Origin: Candolleomyces eurysporus
Lineage: Eukaryota > Basidiomycota > Agaricomycetes > Agaricales > Psathyrellaceae
Reading direction: 5' to 3'
DNA length: 51,728 nucleotides
Assembly: GCA_027579435.1 (NCBI GenBank)
Contig: JANBPK010001237.1
Span: 1 to 51,728, forward strand
Shown in pieces: positions 33,477 to 45,055 of the stretch. The position numbers were made by a program, and so were the translations under genes. The notes under the pieces were generated by a model. That model worked only from the letters and a program-made list of their open reading frames with translations, searched no databases and had not been told where the DNA came from. Numbering within the stretch: the stretch's first letter is position 1; the number at the start of each line of letters is the position of its first letter.

Positions 33477-35388
33477 TCACGGTGGCCCCGGAGGCCTCTT
33501 CCAGACCTTTTCCTCGCTAAGATCAAGTCTGGCATACCCAAGACACCTAACTTCCTCCAAATCTCCACACCTCTCCCAAATCCGTTCAATCGCAGGGGGG
33601 ATCTTATCCGCTTCTCGCCATATAACCTTCCCTCCATCAACTCGGAAGGTAGAACAGCCGGTGAAAATGTCGCTCAGGACTATTTTCTTAAGGCCCGTTG
33701 ACCTCCCATGGCCAAAGAGGCGCACGACGAAGTCCACGACGAGGTTAGGATCGACGTTCATGGTGGGTTCCATGCATAGGTCAATGCTTTTGTCATAGTA
33801 CCGAGACGGAAATGCGGAAATGTGGAATTCTGGTATGCCGCAAAGGGGAAGATTTGATATTGGGTAAGACGCGTAGGCGGCGGAGGAGGAAGAGGAAGAA
33901 GAACTGCCGGCCGTTGCTCCTGAGCCTATTACACCACGTAACCACCCTTCAAAAGCTTCTTGGGCTTGATACACCGTACGTATTGACAATGTGTGTAATT
34001 TGGGCAAGGCCGTGTCGCAGCGTCGCGCAGCAATCAGTGAGAGGACTTTGGATATGTCCTCGAATTTGAGCGCTGCCTGGCGCCCGCGGAGAAAATCGTG
34101 TTCTTGCGAAAGCACCAAGTCTTCGAGGAGTGGAAAGATCTCGGATTTCTTCTTGAATACAGTCGAGCCGAAAGAGGACGATAAGGAGGACGACATGATT
34201 GGGATTAGGAGTGAGGGAGATGCGACCATTTGGCGGACATTGGGGAGAAACTCCTCGTCGATGAGAGCCGTGGTCGATTGAGCATCGACTTCGTGTACCC
34301 AAAGGTGGACATTGGTAAGGGTGGGATGGCACCGCAAGAATGAAATCAAAACATTAAACGGTACCGTTGATTCCCGAATACTGAAATGGGATAGTTGAGT
34401 AAATTTCCAACAGGACAACATGGCTCGCCAATCATCCGGCAGAAGTGTGCAACGGTTGAGATGCAACCTCGTCAGCGTTGAGGAGGACTGGAGGGTTAGG
34501 TGGTGGAGGAAAGGATAACACGAGGGACTGAACAATAATCCCCCACCCGTCAGCTTCAGTAGGGACAACTGACTTCTGGTGAACGTTTCGGAAGGGAAGA
34601 CGAAATCGATTGGTTGGAGAACCGGCTGAGATGGGGTAGTGTTCATGCTCGAAGGTTTCCTTCGAAGATTTTGAAGGGAAGATGAGATCGAAGACAAAAC
34701 TGATGGTTTAGGATGGAGTGTGCCTTCCTGGACAAAAAGACGCTTGAATCTCGTAAAGCCGCGCCTCCAAGTCGAGCTGGCATCGGTAAACGTGATTTCC
34801 ATCCCTGGCTGTTCAGCGCAGACTTCGAGGAGTTTGAGGAATGCTCTCGTCCACTGGCATCCTACTGTCTTTCCTTCTTCTGTTCGAATTAGGGGGCCTT
34901 GTATGGATAATCGAATGCACCGAAATCGTTGCGATCGCGAGAGTAGACTGTGTAGACACCACATCTCGACGGCACTCGAGATTTGGTCTTCGGACGTCAC
35001 CTGGTACGTGATACCAAAGTCGTACTCTAAATCAGAGCGGTGGAAAAGGTGATGGACGACAGCATCGCGGTATGGCGAATTGTATGATGCACCGACTGAG
35101 CGCCAATGGTAAGCGCAGCCTTCCGATCCAAATTCCACCCGCACAGCCTGAGGATGGGACGTTGATGAAGGTTCGACCCTGTGTAGTGTAAGCTTGTACG
35201 TCTTGGTAGCTTCTAGCAGCCGCTCTACTTGTGCCTTCACGATCACAGGTCCCAAGATCTCGTACAGGCTTTTGCAAGTGAGTCCTAGCTGGAGACCTTG
35301 CAGGGTAGGAGGATTGCCTATAGGGAGGTGCGAAAGGATCTCGTCCCTAATTTCCGTCGGGCAATCAAAGAATCCAGTNGGGGGGCAT
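33477..35388 (-). CDS. F-box protein B (right arm of inverted duplication), about 636 aa
   Basis: The minus-strand counterpart of F-box protein A: TGFFDCPTEIRDEILSHLP then LGLTCKSLYEILGPV, and the same leucine-rich body with SSTLTRLHLNRCTLL and RCHPTLTNVHLWVHEV. The frame is clean from codon 3 to the stop at 33477-33479. At the very start the bases after ATG (35388-35386) read six C then N (35379), where copy A has five C and G; one base too many puts the ATG out of frame. The N and the homopolymer make a sequencing indel the best explanation, and the true start is probably this ATG. Otherwise the gene looks intact. Confidence 0.78.
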
Positions 35389-36300
35389 CTCTCCAAATAC
35401 CGCGTCTGAGTGGTGGAAAGGGGTGAAAGAGGGCGAAGCTGCGGATTCTGAATACGCGTTAGATGCTGTAAAGGGTTCGCATGATGCAGGTCTCACCCAC
35501 CAAACTCCGCCAGTCAGGTGTTTTGGGCGCTCCCAAGAGCACGGGAAGAGAAGGAGGTTCGCCCAGAAGATTGTTGGGATGAGACTCGTCCTCAATGGAG
35601 GTGAGCACTGAATATCTGGATCTCCCTGCGTGAGTGGTTTTTTAGTACCTAGTAAAGAGCATATGGGGTAGTGGTGAGGCCTCGTGGCTGGGTCTTAAGA
35701 CCGCTGTTTCCACCTCGCAAACGGAAACTGGCTATGGATCTTGGGATAAATTCTTGGGCGGTCGTACCGCGGTCAGAACCAAGGTCAGATGAAGGCTTCA
35801 GAACGAAGAAGACCGCTCCGAACGATGACGAAGATGACCCTGTCTCCTGATCCTGGTGAGGGAACATATTTTCAAATTTAGTAGGGTGAAATGGAAGATG
35901 CCATCCTTACCTGCCTCGCCCATTGTCCTATTTTCGGAGCAACAAATTGGCAGCAAAGAAGTCTTTAATTATATTCCGAGACAGACATAGCTCAGTGCCC
36001 ATACGACCCGGTCGAGAATATTCAATGGATGGTGGTAAGAGGAAAAGCGTTCCAGGCCTCCGAGTGACAGAATGAGAAACTGTGCTTTACGTAAAATCGA
36101 CCAGCATTCGCCCGCAAAGTCCTCCCTTTCCCATCTCATCACTTCCCTCTATCACCTCGAGAGTCGAGGGAGTCGCTCGGAGCATCCTGAGACGACGTTG
36201 AACAACTGGCCGACACAATAAAACTCACGACGACAACGACCAGTTCAACATTGGAGCTGGTGTTCAGTCGAACCCCGCTAACATCCAGTTATCCACTGTA
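35389..36300. other. Intergenic, unresolved
   Basis: A minus-strand open frame at 35649-35867 (MFPHQDQETGSSSSS..) has some coding character but no partner exon or family was recognised. No tRNA, repeat or known motif was found. Confidence 0.35.
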
Positions 36301-36780
36301 GAAAGTCGACATGCTCATGCGCTATCGGTCTCTGCGCCGGTGGGGGCTTCCGCGCAGGCTCCAACATCGTCGTTGAACGCCAGGTTCGCTCCCAAGATAG
36401 AGACCGTCTTGTTGAAATCCGACGTGTTACTCTCGGACCTATACTGGACAATGCAACTTCTCTCTTGGTACGCGCGATATCTGGAAGCGTCAAGGGAGAT
36501 TTGGCACCAATTCTCCTCGGAATTCAACCTCCCATCCCCAGACCACTTCGAGTCGGAAACGCCGACATCCATAAGACGTCCTGCACTTTCTCTCCAGACA
36601 TCCGAGTATACAAAAGCTCTCCCTCCTTTATGCAATTTAATTTCCAAGACTATCACGGCCACGCCTCCCGAAGCCTGTTCTTCCTCGCTTGGGGAGGCGA
36701 CCAGCGACCACACCTGTACTCGATGACTCCTCCGCGATNAAAAAGCGAAGCCTCGAACTCAAGAAAATGACACTTCTGAC
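36301..36780 (+). pseudogene. Relic of a P-type F-box gene, exon 3 middle part
   Basis: The bases encode APKIETVLLKSDVLLSD.., QLLSWYARY and EIWHQFSSEFNLPSPDHFE, recognisable from P2 (APKLESLLLHSDMLL, LLSWCAPTL, GIWCKFFSEVRLPSL). The frame is lost soon after and the LRR part is missing. An N lies at 36739. Confidence 0.65.
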
Positions 36781-37440
36781 GAAACATTGGTTATATCTTT
36801 CGATATGAAAGCCCCTTCGCCGGTCAGCCGAAACCAAACCCGCAGGTAGCCCAAGGTTACGGTTTCAAAAAGTTGCGAGGTACCTAATTGCCAATCTGGC
36901 ATTTCTTTGCTCTATAACCTGACGACCCTCCTCAGTGTATCGCGGCAAACATACCGCAAGATTTCGAAGAGAAGCTTGAAGATTTTCCAACGGCTCCAAT
37001 CATCAAAGGTTCAAAGAAGCGTTCACGGTAGCGATTGTCTAAGTGGTTTGAATTCTTCTCGAAGAGGAAGAATAGTGATGCTCAAGTCGAAGCAAGTATA
37101 TCGTCCACGATGTCGCCCAACTTCAAGGCGCCTTCACCCAGGTCGGACCCCGGACAGGTCACGTCAAAGACCTCAACAATCCTTCCTCACACTGGGCGAA
37201 TGCCCCCGGCGCACACACTAGCGCTATGGGTCCGAAGGAGTGGTTGTTGGATCATCCGGGGAGCTCGTGGTAGCCTTGGTGGACGGTGGAATATCAGGAC
37301 GCATACCTGTCGATTCTCAATCATCATGTACAGTAAAGCGGTCTTGGCCAGTAATACCCCTACTTTGACTAGGAGAATACCAGGAGAACGAATCGACAAT
37401 CAACATCTTCTGGCAGCTTGATACGATCTTATACGACTAA
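36781..37440 (+). pseudogene. Relic of a P-type F-box gene, exon 2 to exon 3 start plus 3' flank
   Basis: 36800-37230 matches the P3 stretch from exon 2 (AGCCCCTTCGCC), through intron 2, to the hinge and the Pro-rich region. The frame is broken, with a TAG at 37028-37030. At about 37231 it jumps directly into the P3 3' flank (GGAGCTCGTGGTAGCC..), so the whole LRR part is deleted. It lies downstream of exon 3 material at 36301-36780, so the order is scrambled. Confidence 0.7.
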
Positions 37441-37770
37441 AATTGTTCAACCACGGTTGCATTTCAGGGAACGACAATCAACGGTATCCTGCTCGTCATG
37501 TAAAGGAGTTCAGAAATGATTCAAATGAACATGAGAGAAGTATCTAGGTGTAGAGTATTAGGCTATACGACGTGGGTTCAATGGAGACAATCGATAGGAA
37601 CGAGTTCTCTGAACTTGACCAAAATATTGAGACTCCAATTTTCGCAAGACGACTCCATCGAGAACTCGAGATGTGGAAAGAGTCTCATGATATTGGTTTA
37701 TCGCGTCGGCTGGGGCAGGCACTGACTGTCCGCGTCGGCTATAGCGATCGCTCAGGAGTTTCGAGCACGC
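37441..37770 (-). pseudogene. Relic of gene X last exon
   Basis: Minus strand 37745-37578 encodes SSCENWSLNILVKFRELVP and ends IDCLH with TGA at 37580-37578, matching the end of gene X (24196-24363). The upstream part has an in-frame stop, and no earlier exon is seen. It follows the P-type relic in the same convergent order as P3 and X, so the pair was duplicated as a block. Confidence 0.6.
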
Positions 37771-38247
37771 AAACGTAGAAAGACTGCTTACCTGGATGCG
37801 AGGCTAACACTTGTCTGTATTTTCAAATTAGATTGCCAGACAGAACGCCGTTGGCTTGAAATGCGAGGATAGCTGTCGGTAATCCGAGATAGAAACTCTG
37901 ATGGAGATGTACGATGAGACCTGTCGTTGAAAACCACATGAGTAAGCAACGTTTCGCTCTGAAGCAGCCACGAGACAGAAAGACGAACCGAAGAAGCAGT
38001 AGAATGGTAAAAGAGCCAACGAGACGTCANTTTTTTGTCCGGGTCAATTTGAGACCTCCCAAGCTATTCTGAAGATGGAGCCTGCTGCTCGATGAGACGA
38101 CTCCCAGATATCTATCAGTCGAACCGGCTTCAACGGGGGCGAGGCATGGTCCGTACCCTGATGCCTTTGATTTTTTCTACACAGACGTCATACCAAAGAA
38201 CGCAAGATTAGGACTACAAAAGGTCACCGTAGTAAATGTATACCGCT

Positions 38248-39028
38248 TCATCCGCCTGGCTTCGGCGAATCCCTCCTCACTCTCCAACTTCCCGAATCCC
38301 AACAAACGCCCTGCCCGTCAATGCTCTGAATCGCAATAGCCTGATCGCAATTCCACAATCTATCCATGATCAGATACGTGCACGAGCCCCGGATTTGGAG
38401 ACCTTGAGGATGGCGACGGACGTCTCGACTGTGATGGAGAGGTGAGATGGGGCAACGACGAGCATACGTGCTGTCCCGTCGGTCGACTGATAAGAGTTCG
38501 AGAGAGGTGCTGATCGTGAGGGCGATCTTGAGTCTGGCTGTGACAACGCTGAGAATCGATGGTGGGGGTGAGCGAGGGTAGACTCGCTCGAACAGCATGA
38601 ATGGCCAATATAGCGAATCCAGGCTGAATATCATGACGACGTTGTCTCCTGATAGGACGCGTAGTTTGGCACGGCCGGGGAGAGGGAACGACAACGAGGT
38701 TACAAAGCTCCAATCCCACTCCCAACGTCAATGCTTTCAACCCCCCCTTTGGAAAGACTATCTCTTGCGGCGTCGATGAATGCCGGGCGATCGGTGGGTA
38801 GGCGTAGACGTCCTCGCTCTTCTCGGAGGAATGGGACCGGAAGAGGAGCATATAGACGGAGCCGTCGTTTACGGGACTGGCGCAATGACCGAGCAGTAGA
38901 TTCTGGATTCTGGGAGTTGGTTGTTCGGTAGAGGATGGTGGTGCTGTGAGTTGTACCGATGGACTTGGAATGTTTCGAGGAAAGTGAGTAGTATTAACTC
39001 GAAGGCGACCCCGTTGTCTATAGTTCAT
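38248..39028 (-). CDS. Unrecognised minus-strand coding stretch, frames disagree
   Basis: Two overlapping minus-strand open frames (38360-39028 and 38248-38694) each look coding over part of their length: the first up to LTLGVGLELCNLVV, the second from PLPGRAKLRVLSGDNVVMI on to a stop at 38248. A change of frame near 38690 would join them, either a small intron or an indel. No domain was recognised. It may be a decayed gene; low confidence. Confidence 0.3.
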
Positions 39029-40697
39029 GGCAATGAGAACTTCAGCACAAACTAGTCAGAAGATTCGAGAAGGGGCGATACATTCAAGGTGGAGGTGATC
39101 CCCTCCGCATGAGGCTTGAGAGGTGGGAGTAACCTATCGGCTCGCTAGCGGTGACGGTGGGCTGCTACTGCAGCTAGTGAGCGGAGTTCAAAAAAGATCA
39201 TGTAAGCGACCCCAATTGGGAAGGTCGCTCGTGCGAGGCTCATTCTGCCCCAAGCCTTTCCTTCTGAATCTTGAGTTCGAGGTGTTTTCATTTTCTGTAC
39301 AAGAAGAGACTGTAACATGTTTTATTTGTGTATTAGACCAGCTTTTAATGCAAGGTTGCAAAAAATCAAGCAGGCAGTGGGGCTGTACGTGTCCCTGTGT
39401 CATAGTCATTCACAAAGGCCCCGCAGGGCCAAAAAATTAATTGGTTTTAGCTTATGATCAGATTTTCTCTCTGGGACAATAGGTCTAGTGAGAGTTACAT
39501 CTTTGTTGCCAGAAATTAAGCAGACAGCGGGACCATTGTGCACCTTATTCGAGCATGATGGCCCCGCAGGGCCGGAAATTTGGTTTATCTGAGCCTCTTA
39601 TTGGCAGTTATTCTTTGGGAGGAAATAGGTATTTCATTCCTCATCCTATCTCTGAAGTATGGTTTTCTACAGTCACTTTCTAGATTGCGGTGAGCACGTC
39701 CAATGCTACGAGTCTGCACAACGATCAGCGCTGTCGCCGACTCGACGGTTGCCGCCCGCTGACAAATCAGCTTGTTATCTTGCACAGATAAGATGCAGTA
39801 GCAACTTCCGAGATTTGGCAACATCGACTTACCCGATAGCGGTTTTTATTGTGCACATGGGATGGAACTATCCAAAGCCAGCTAAATGATTTTTTCTGTA
39901 TTTCTTGTATTGCAGGTGATTATTTGGAAGATTTTTTGTCAGTAGCAGCAGTAGCAGCGGAGTTACTACTGACGTGGCTGTGTAAATATATTCGGAAAAG
40001 CTGCTCTGAGCCTTGCGATCAAATCCGACTTCGCCATTGTTTACCACGTCCAGGCAAGCTACTGCGGAGCGAGGGGTGTCAGCAAGTCCTGGTGAGTCTC
40101 TGTCAGCTCCCTCTTCTTCCTTTTATTTTTCCTCCCCTCGATTATTTTTTTATTATTTATTTTTATTTTGGCCCACACTCATCAGTAGCGAGCCCCGCGT
40201 GTGGTTCCGCTTGAAAGCAGGGCTGCAGTCCGAATATCTCGCCGAGCATGCAGATCTGCCTGGAAAAGATCTAGAATGGCCAGCGAAATCAATGGATAAT
40301 TACTACCTGTGAGTTGGGCTGACTCGAATCCAGACCGTTTGAATGCGATAGCCTTTTCTCGCAGCCAAGCCACCCCGACATTCTGAGTCTGGATCCGGAT
40401 CCCTATCACTAACGACCTGAGCATTAGGTCTGTATACGCTCCCGACTTGTCGGCGAGGGCTGGCGTGAACTGTCTTCCGTGACCCGAGCCAATCGACTGG
40501 TTCTCGCTGCGGCACTGATCACGAGCCCTGGGCGTCTAATTGATCAATTCAATTCGTGTTCCTTATGTTAGCCTCGTGTTGATTAACAGGCTGCTTATCT
40601 GGCATCCTCTCGAGCTGTGCACCCTTCCTTCCTCAGCACCTATCACGATCATCCTCGAATCCAACTCCTCTTCGTCTTCTTCCGTGCTCCTCCCCAG
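39029..40697. other. Intergenic with two copies of a GC palindrome
   Basis: Upstream of the NLR gene. GGCCCCGCAGGGCC occurs at 39417-39430 and 39560-39573, each preceded by an AAGCAGRCAGYGGG-like box and followed by an A/T-rich box, so a unit of about 143 bases is repeated. A plus-strand open frame at 40013-40312 is of doubtful coding value. T-rich tract at 40141-40170. Confidence 0.4.
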
Positions 40698-43543
40698 ATG
40701 GATGACAGATCGGCGCCCTCTAAAGGGGCCTTCTCTGGTGCTGAAGACGTTGATTCAACGCCGAGAGAAGTGCAGATAATACAGCACTACCATGGCACAG
40801 TGAACAAAGTCGAACGCGTTGAGAACGCGATTTTCGGGGATAACCATGGTGAGCGTTCGTTTATTTACTGAACAATAGGCAGGGATCGACTCGTTGACTT
40901 TTCTCGTTAAGGTACCCTCAACCAAGTTTCTGATCGATCTGATGCAACCGTTGAAAATCAGCAGCATCCCGAGCCCATCGACCAAGCAGGTGAGTTACAG
41001 CTGTCCCCGACATTGCCAGTCGCTATTCCGATTAATCCATTGCCAAGTCTCATACCTCCTTCGACTCCTTCGACCAATTCCTGATGCATCTCATACTCGA
41101 GATCGAGAGACATCTCCCCCGAATTCGGCGTGCTTCCCTGGTACACGAATAGAAATTATTCGTAGAATTGTTGCATGGGCCGATAGCACACTGCTGTGGA
41201 ACACCCACGTCCTCTGGCTTTACGGTTACGTAGGATGCGGGAAATCCGCTATCGCTCTAGCAATCGCGCTCAAGTTCGAGAAGAGGAATCGGTTGGTTGG
41301 GAGCTTTTTCTTTTTCCGAAACACTGGCGATCGAAGTCGAATGACGAGGTTCGCGACAACTCTGGCCTGCCAATTGGCAGACGCAGTCCCCGAAGCGGCA
41401 CCATTCATTGAGAAGGCAGTCAAAGCGAAGCCAGGTCTTCTTAAGTCGAATTTGGTCGCCCAGCTTCGCCACCTCGTGTACGAGCCGTTCAAAGCTGCGG
41501 CCAAGCGTGGCCGCCTCCTCAAAACGTCCCTCCTCAAAGGCCCATTCCTTATTGTTATTGATGGACTCGACGAATGTGAAGACCGTCAGGACGTGCAGGC
41601 TTTCATCGACGACATGCTCGAGTTCTTCAAGAAAAACCCTCTCGTTCCTCTCCGAGTCTTTATCACCAGTCGGGTCGAGCAACACATTCAAAGCCACCTG
41701 AAGAACGGCCAAGTCCGTCTGGAGAACCTCATCAACCATTGTTCGCGGGACGACATCGACACGTTTATGCAGACTTGCTTCGAGGCAGAGAAAGAACGAA
41801 ATCCTATTATCAATTCCTATATTCAAAAACACGGGGATTGGCCAACGAAGAAGGATAAAGACCTATTGGTGAATCACATCGGAGGATCGTTCATTTTCGC
41901 GTCCGCGCTCTTCAAGTACATCGTCGACCCCACCGACAATCAATCAACGCCGATGGACCGTCTCCCCCACACCCTCAACATGAATCCAGGCCTAGATACC
42001 CTCTATGCGAGAACGCTCTCTCGGTCCCAGGATCTCCCCCATTTTTCCAACATCATATCAACTTTCGCATTAGTCTTTGAACCACTTCCCATTGTCGGCA
42101 TCGCTGAACTCCTCGGCATCGAGAATTTTGCAGTCGTTCGGGTCCTCGTCAACTTACAAGCAATCATCCATATTCCGGGCACCGACGACTTACCTGTCAC
42201 CATGTGTCACACTTCCCTCCGCGACTTCCTCACAACTGAAAGTCGATCCGGACGTTTCTTTGCTCCTCCCTCATTCCATGCTTATCTTGCAGATCGCTGC
42301 CTCAACACCGAGAAGGGGCAGCGGTCTGGGACAGCTGCTGCTTCGTATCGCGTTGACCACTTCGAAAAACATCTCGATGCTGCCTATGCTCGTATCCTCG
42401 CAATGTCTCGTACCCTTCCCCATTTCTCTGACATCATATTGACCATTACATTCCTTGTCAGGCCACTTTCGATTGTTGGGATTGCAGATCATCTTGGCGT
42501 AAAAGCTTCTGATGTTTCTCAGGTCGTGGCCAGTCTGCGAGAGCTCATCGATAGCCCGGGGATCGACGAAGATGAACCTGTGATTATTCGCCACACATCT
42601 CTCCGCGACTTCCTCGCCTCCGCAAGCTGGTTATATACCTTCTTTGTATCACCTTCCTATCACCTCAAGCTATCCTACCACTGCTTCAGCCTCATACTTG
42701 AGCGCCGGCTGAACGGTATTCCATCGTGGCCAGCCACAAGAGATAGGGAGCAGAGTTGTGACCACCACTTGATCCAATCTCTGAAGACGAATTCGGAACA
42801 AAGTATCCTCGCTCAACTGAAGCAGCTCCCCCCTGACCAAAACTTGTCATACCACCTCTATTTGTTCACTTTCATTTTCTTCTGGTTATTCGGGGATTTT
42901 CCTGATCACAGGCCCCAGCAAGTTTGGTTCGCTCTCACCAAATGCATTGAATCCCTGGCCCTCGGTTTGGAAAGTGATCACGCACCAGACAGATGGCTAC
43001 AGGCGAGGTTCTATTGGTTTGCCAGAAGTACTTTCAGAGATATGAAGGTCGGATATGTGTATCGCTCGAGAATACACCAGGAACAAGCTACGACCTTGCA
43101 CCGCGATGTAGGGCATATAGGAAAAGCGATAAGAGAGAAGGTATTTATGGGCTTCTCTCGCCTTTGAGCATTCTATCTAACTAAGAAACTCTCCATACAG
43201 TGTCGCAGCAGTCTCCCAGAGAGCCCATCAGTTCCCAGTACCGGCCGTTTCACTAGCAATCGGGTATGTGCTCCTCTGGATCATTCGTGAGTGCCCTTTT
43301 TGACCTTACTTCCACAGGAGCTTCTCCTGTGTACACCCATGGATGCATACAGAGTAAGTTTGTTCATTTTCTAACATCCTTATTGCAATTTTAAACGATG
43401 ACTAGTTGTTCCAATGGATAGACGCACGTTTACAGACGGAAATGAGCCTTGCAGCACCAGAGGTTGCATGTGATTTGGTCCTCAGTGTAGCTATGCGGGA
43501 TGACCACTTGGATTATATGGAAATAAGCAAGGCCTCCGCTTAA
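40698..43543 (+). CDS. NACHT NTPase (NLR-like) with internally duplicated post-NACHT module, 852 aa
   Basis: Exons by eye: 40698-40848, 40912-40989, 41048-43140, 43201-43263, 43318-43353, 43406-43543; all phases agree and sum to 853 codons. The N-terminus (MDDRSAPSKG, residues 1-80) has the VENAIFGDNHG type of linker common in these proteins. Walker A GYVGCGKSA is near residue 136, Walker B FLIVIDGLDECED near 243, and RVFITSR (sensor) follows. After the NACHT core the segment YARTLSRSQDLPHFSNII..HTSLRDFLT (from about 393) is repeated about 127 residues later as YARILAMSRTLPHFSDII..HTSLRDFLA. No WD40, ankyrin or TPR repeats follow; the last three exons encode a short unfamiliar tail. Such proteins act as intracellular sensors in fungal non-self recognition; that role is inference here. 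Confidence 0.85.
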
Positions 43544-45055
43544 TTGTCCTAGCTCGTGCCCGTGTACGTTTCGTAGTTTCAATGCAGTCATGCTCAAGAA
43601 ATGTCCCGCTTTTGGTGCGCTGAACCCCACTGGCACTCACCGTCCTTGGATCCACAAGCCCCCTTTAGATCTAGGGTTCTCAGCTGGCACCGTTTGTCCA
43701 CTGCCTGACATTTGTCAAAGAAGCTAATACATGTGGCAACACTGAGCATATACAGACCCGGCCGCGCCGTATCAACGCAGTCTGCAGAACAGATGACAGC
43801 AGCGTTGAACATGCAACTAAAACGGGCAGCTTGACTTTGATCAAATCAAGTTTATCCAAACGGTCGGCAGTCTCGACTAGAGCACCACTTTGATTTGAGA
43901 TTTAGGACATCTGCAAGTCAACAAATAACAGGATGACGGTTATGGCCGGTGCTTGGGACAGGTCCTCTGCTGCTTCGATCTCTTCGTATAGTTGAATGGG
44001 TGGAGGGAAGGGTGAGAAGGAAGGGTCAGTGTTTGTCTCTTCAGCTACTAGCAAGCGGCAGGGATGCTAGAACAGAATACCAGAGAGTGTGTCAGCAAAT
44101 TATAATGATCAACGAGGGAGGAAAGATAAACACTATTGCTCACTTTCGCCAATCAATCATTCCTGACATATCACTTTCATTTGCTGGCGTAGAGTTGGTG
44201 CGAAGATGTCTTGGGGAAACGGTGACGAGGCCCAACCACATCCGGATTTCGACGTGCCAATGATGCTGATGAGTGCCAAAAACCCATTGCAGATGCAGCA
44301 ATGCGCCCATTTTCTGCATCACCCTCCCCTCCTCCTCCCTCGCCTTCTCTCAGTCTCAGTTGCCTTCACCATGAAGATGCAGGTGAAACCCAGCCACCGA
44401 ACCGTCAAGGACACTCCAGCAGCGTCGCGGTGGATCTGGATGGTGCAGGGAATCAACGGTGAAGGGCGCGTAGAAGAATGGAGGCGAGCCGCTGTTGAAT
44501 AGGAAGCACTCTGGAATGCGGCAAGCACCATCAAAATGGCCGAAGGTAGGAGGACTTGCCTGTGGGAGGGAAGGTATAAATGCTGGCGTCGTTGGTTGTT
44601 GTTGAATCCAAGGGAAATGATACTAATAGGAGATTATCAGCGGAGAGCGAAGGTTGGAATTGTGTTCCCGGGGAAACGGGGGACGAGATGGCTTCTTGTG
44701 GGTATCGCAAGGCGGGATTAGGGCGAGAGCTGTTGTAAGTGTCAGTGGTGAACTGCTAGCATACAACAGTGACGACGCCAGGTCAGGATATCTGTGACTG
44801 GAAGAACATGAGTGGGTATTGCGATGAGGTAGAGACTTCCCAACGCACCTGTGGGTGGTTACATGGCGTTCAACTGAGCGGAAGGCTTCAGGCAAAGCAA
44901 TCGACTCACGAATTCCAATATTGCTTTTGATTTCTTCAAGAAAAAGTGGTATGGCAGGTGGCCGACGGGACCGGGCGAAAGGACTAAATGATGCGATCAA
45001 TTGGATAAATCGGTATCAAGCCTCCTGAGCCTTTAGCCCAGTCGAAGCTTTTCGC
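43544..45055. other. Intergenic, no convincing gene
   Basis: Weak open frames only: plus 44206-44502 and minus 44623-45000, the latter holding a possible intron (GTGAGT..CCACAG near 44850-44912). GTATAAAT at 44573-44580 looks like a TATA box, but no clear gene follows it. Confidence 0.35.

Noticed and set aside
39123..39440. Plus-strand ORF of 105 residues
   Set aside because: It spans the palindromic repeat, is low in coding character and has no family match.
43430..43812. Two minus-strand ORFs downstream of the NLR-like gene
   Set aside because: The first is antisense to the last NLR exon; the second has no splice partners or motifs.
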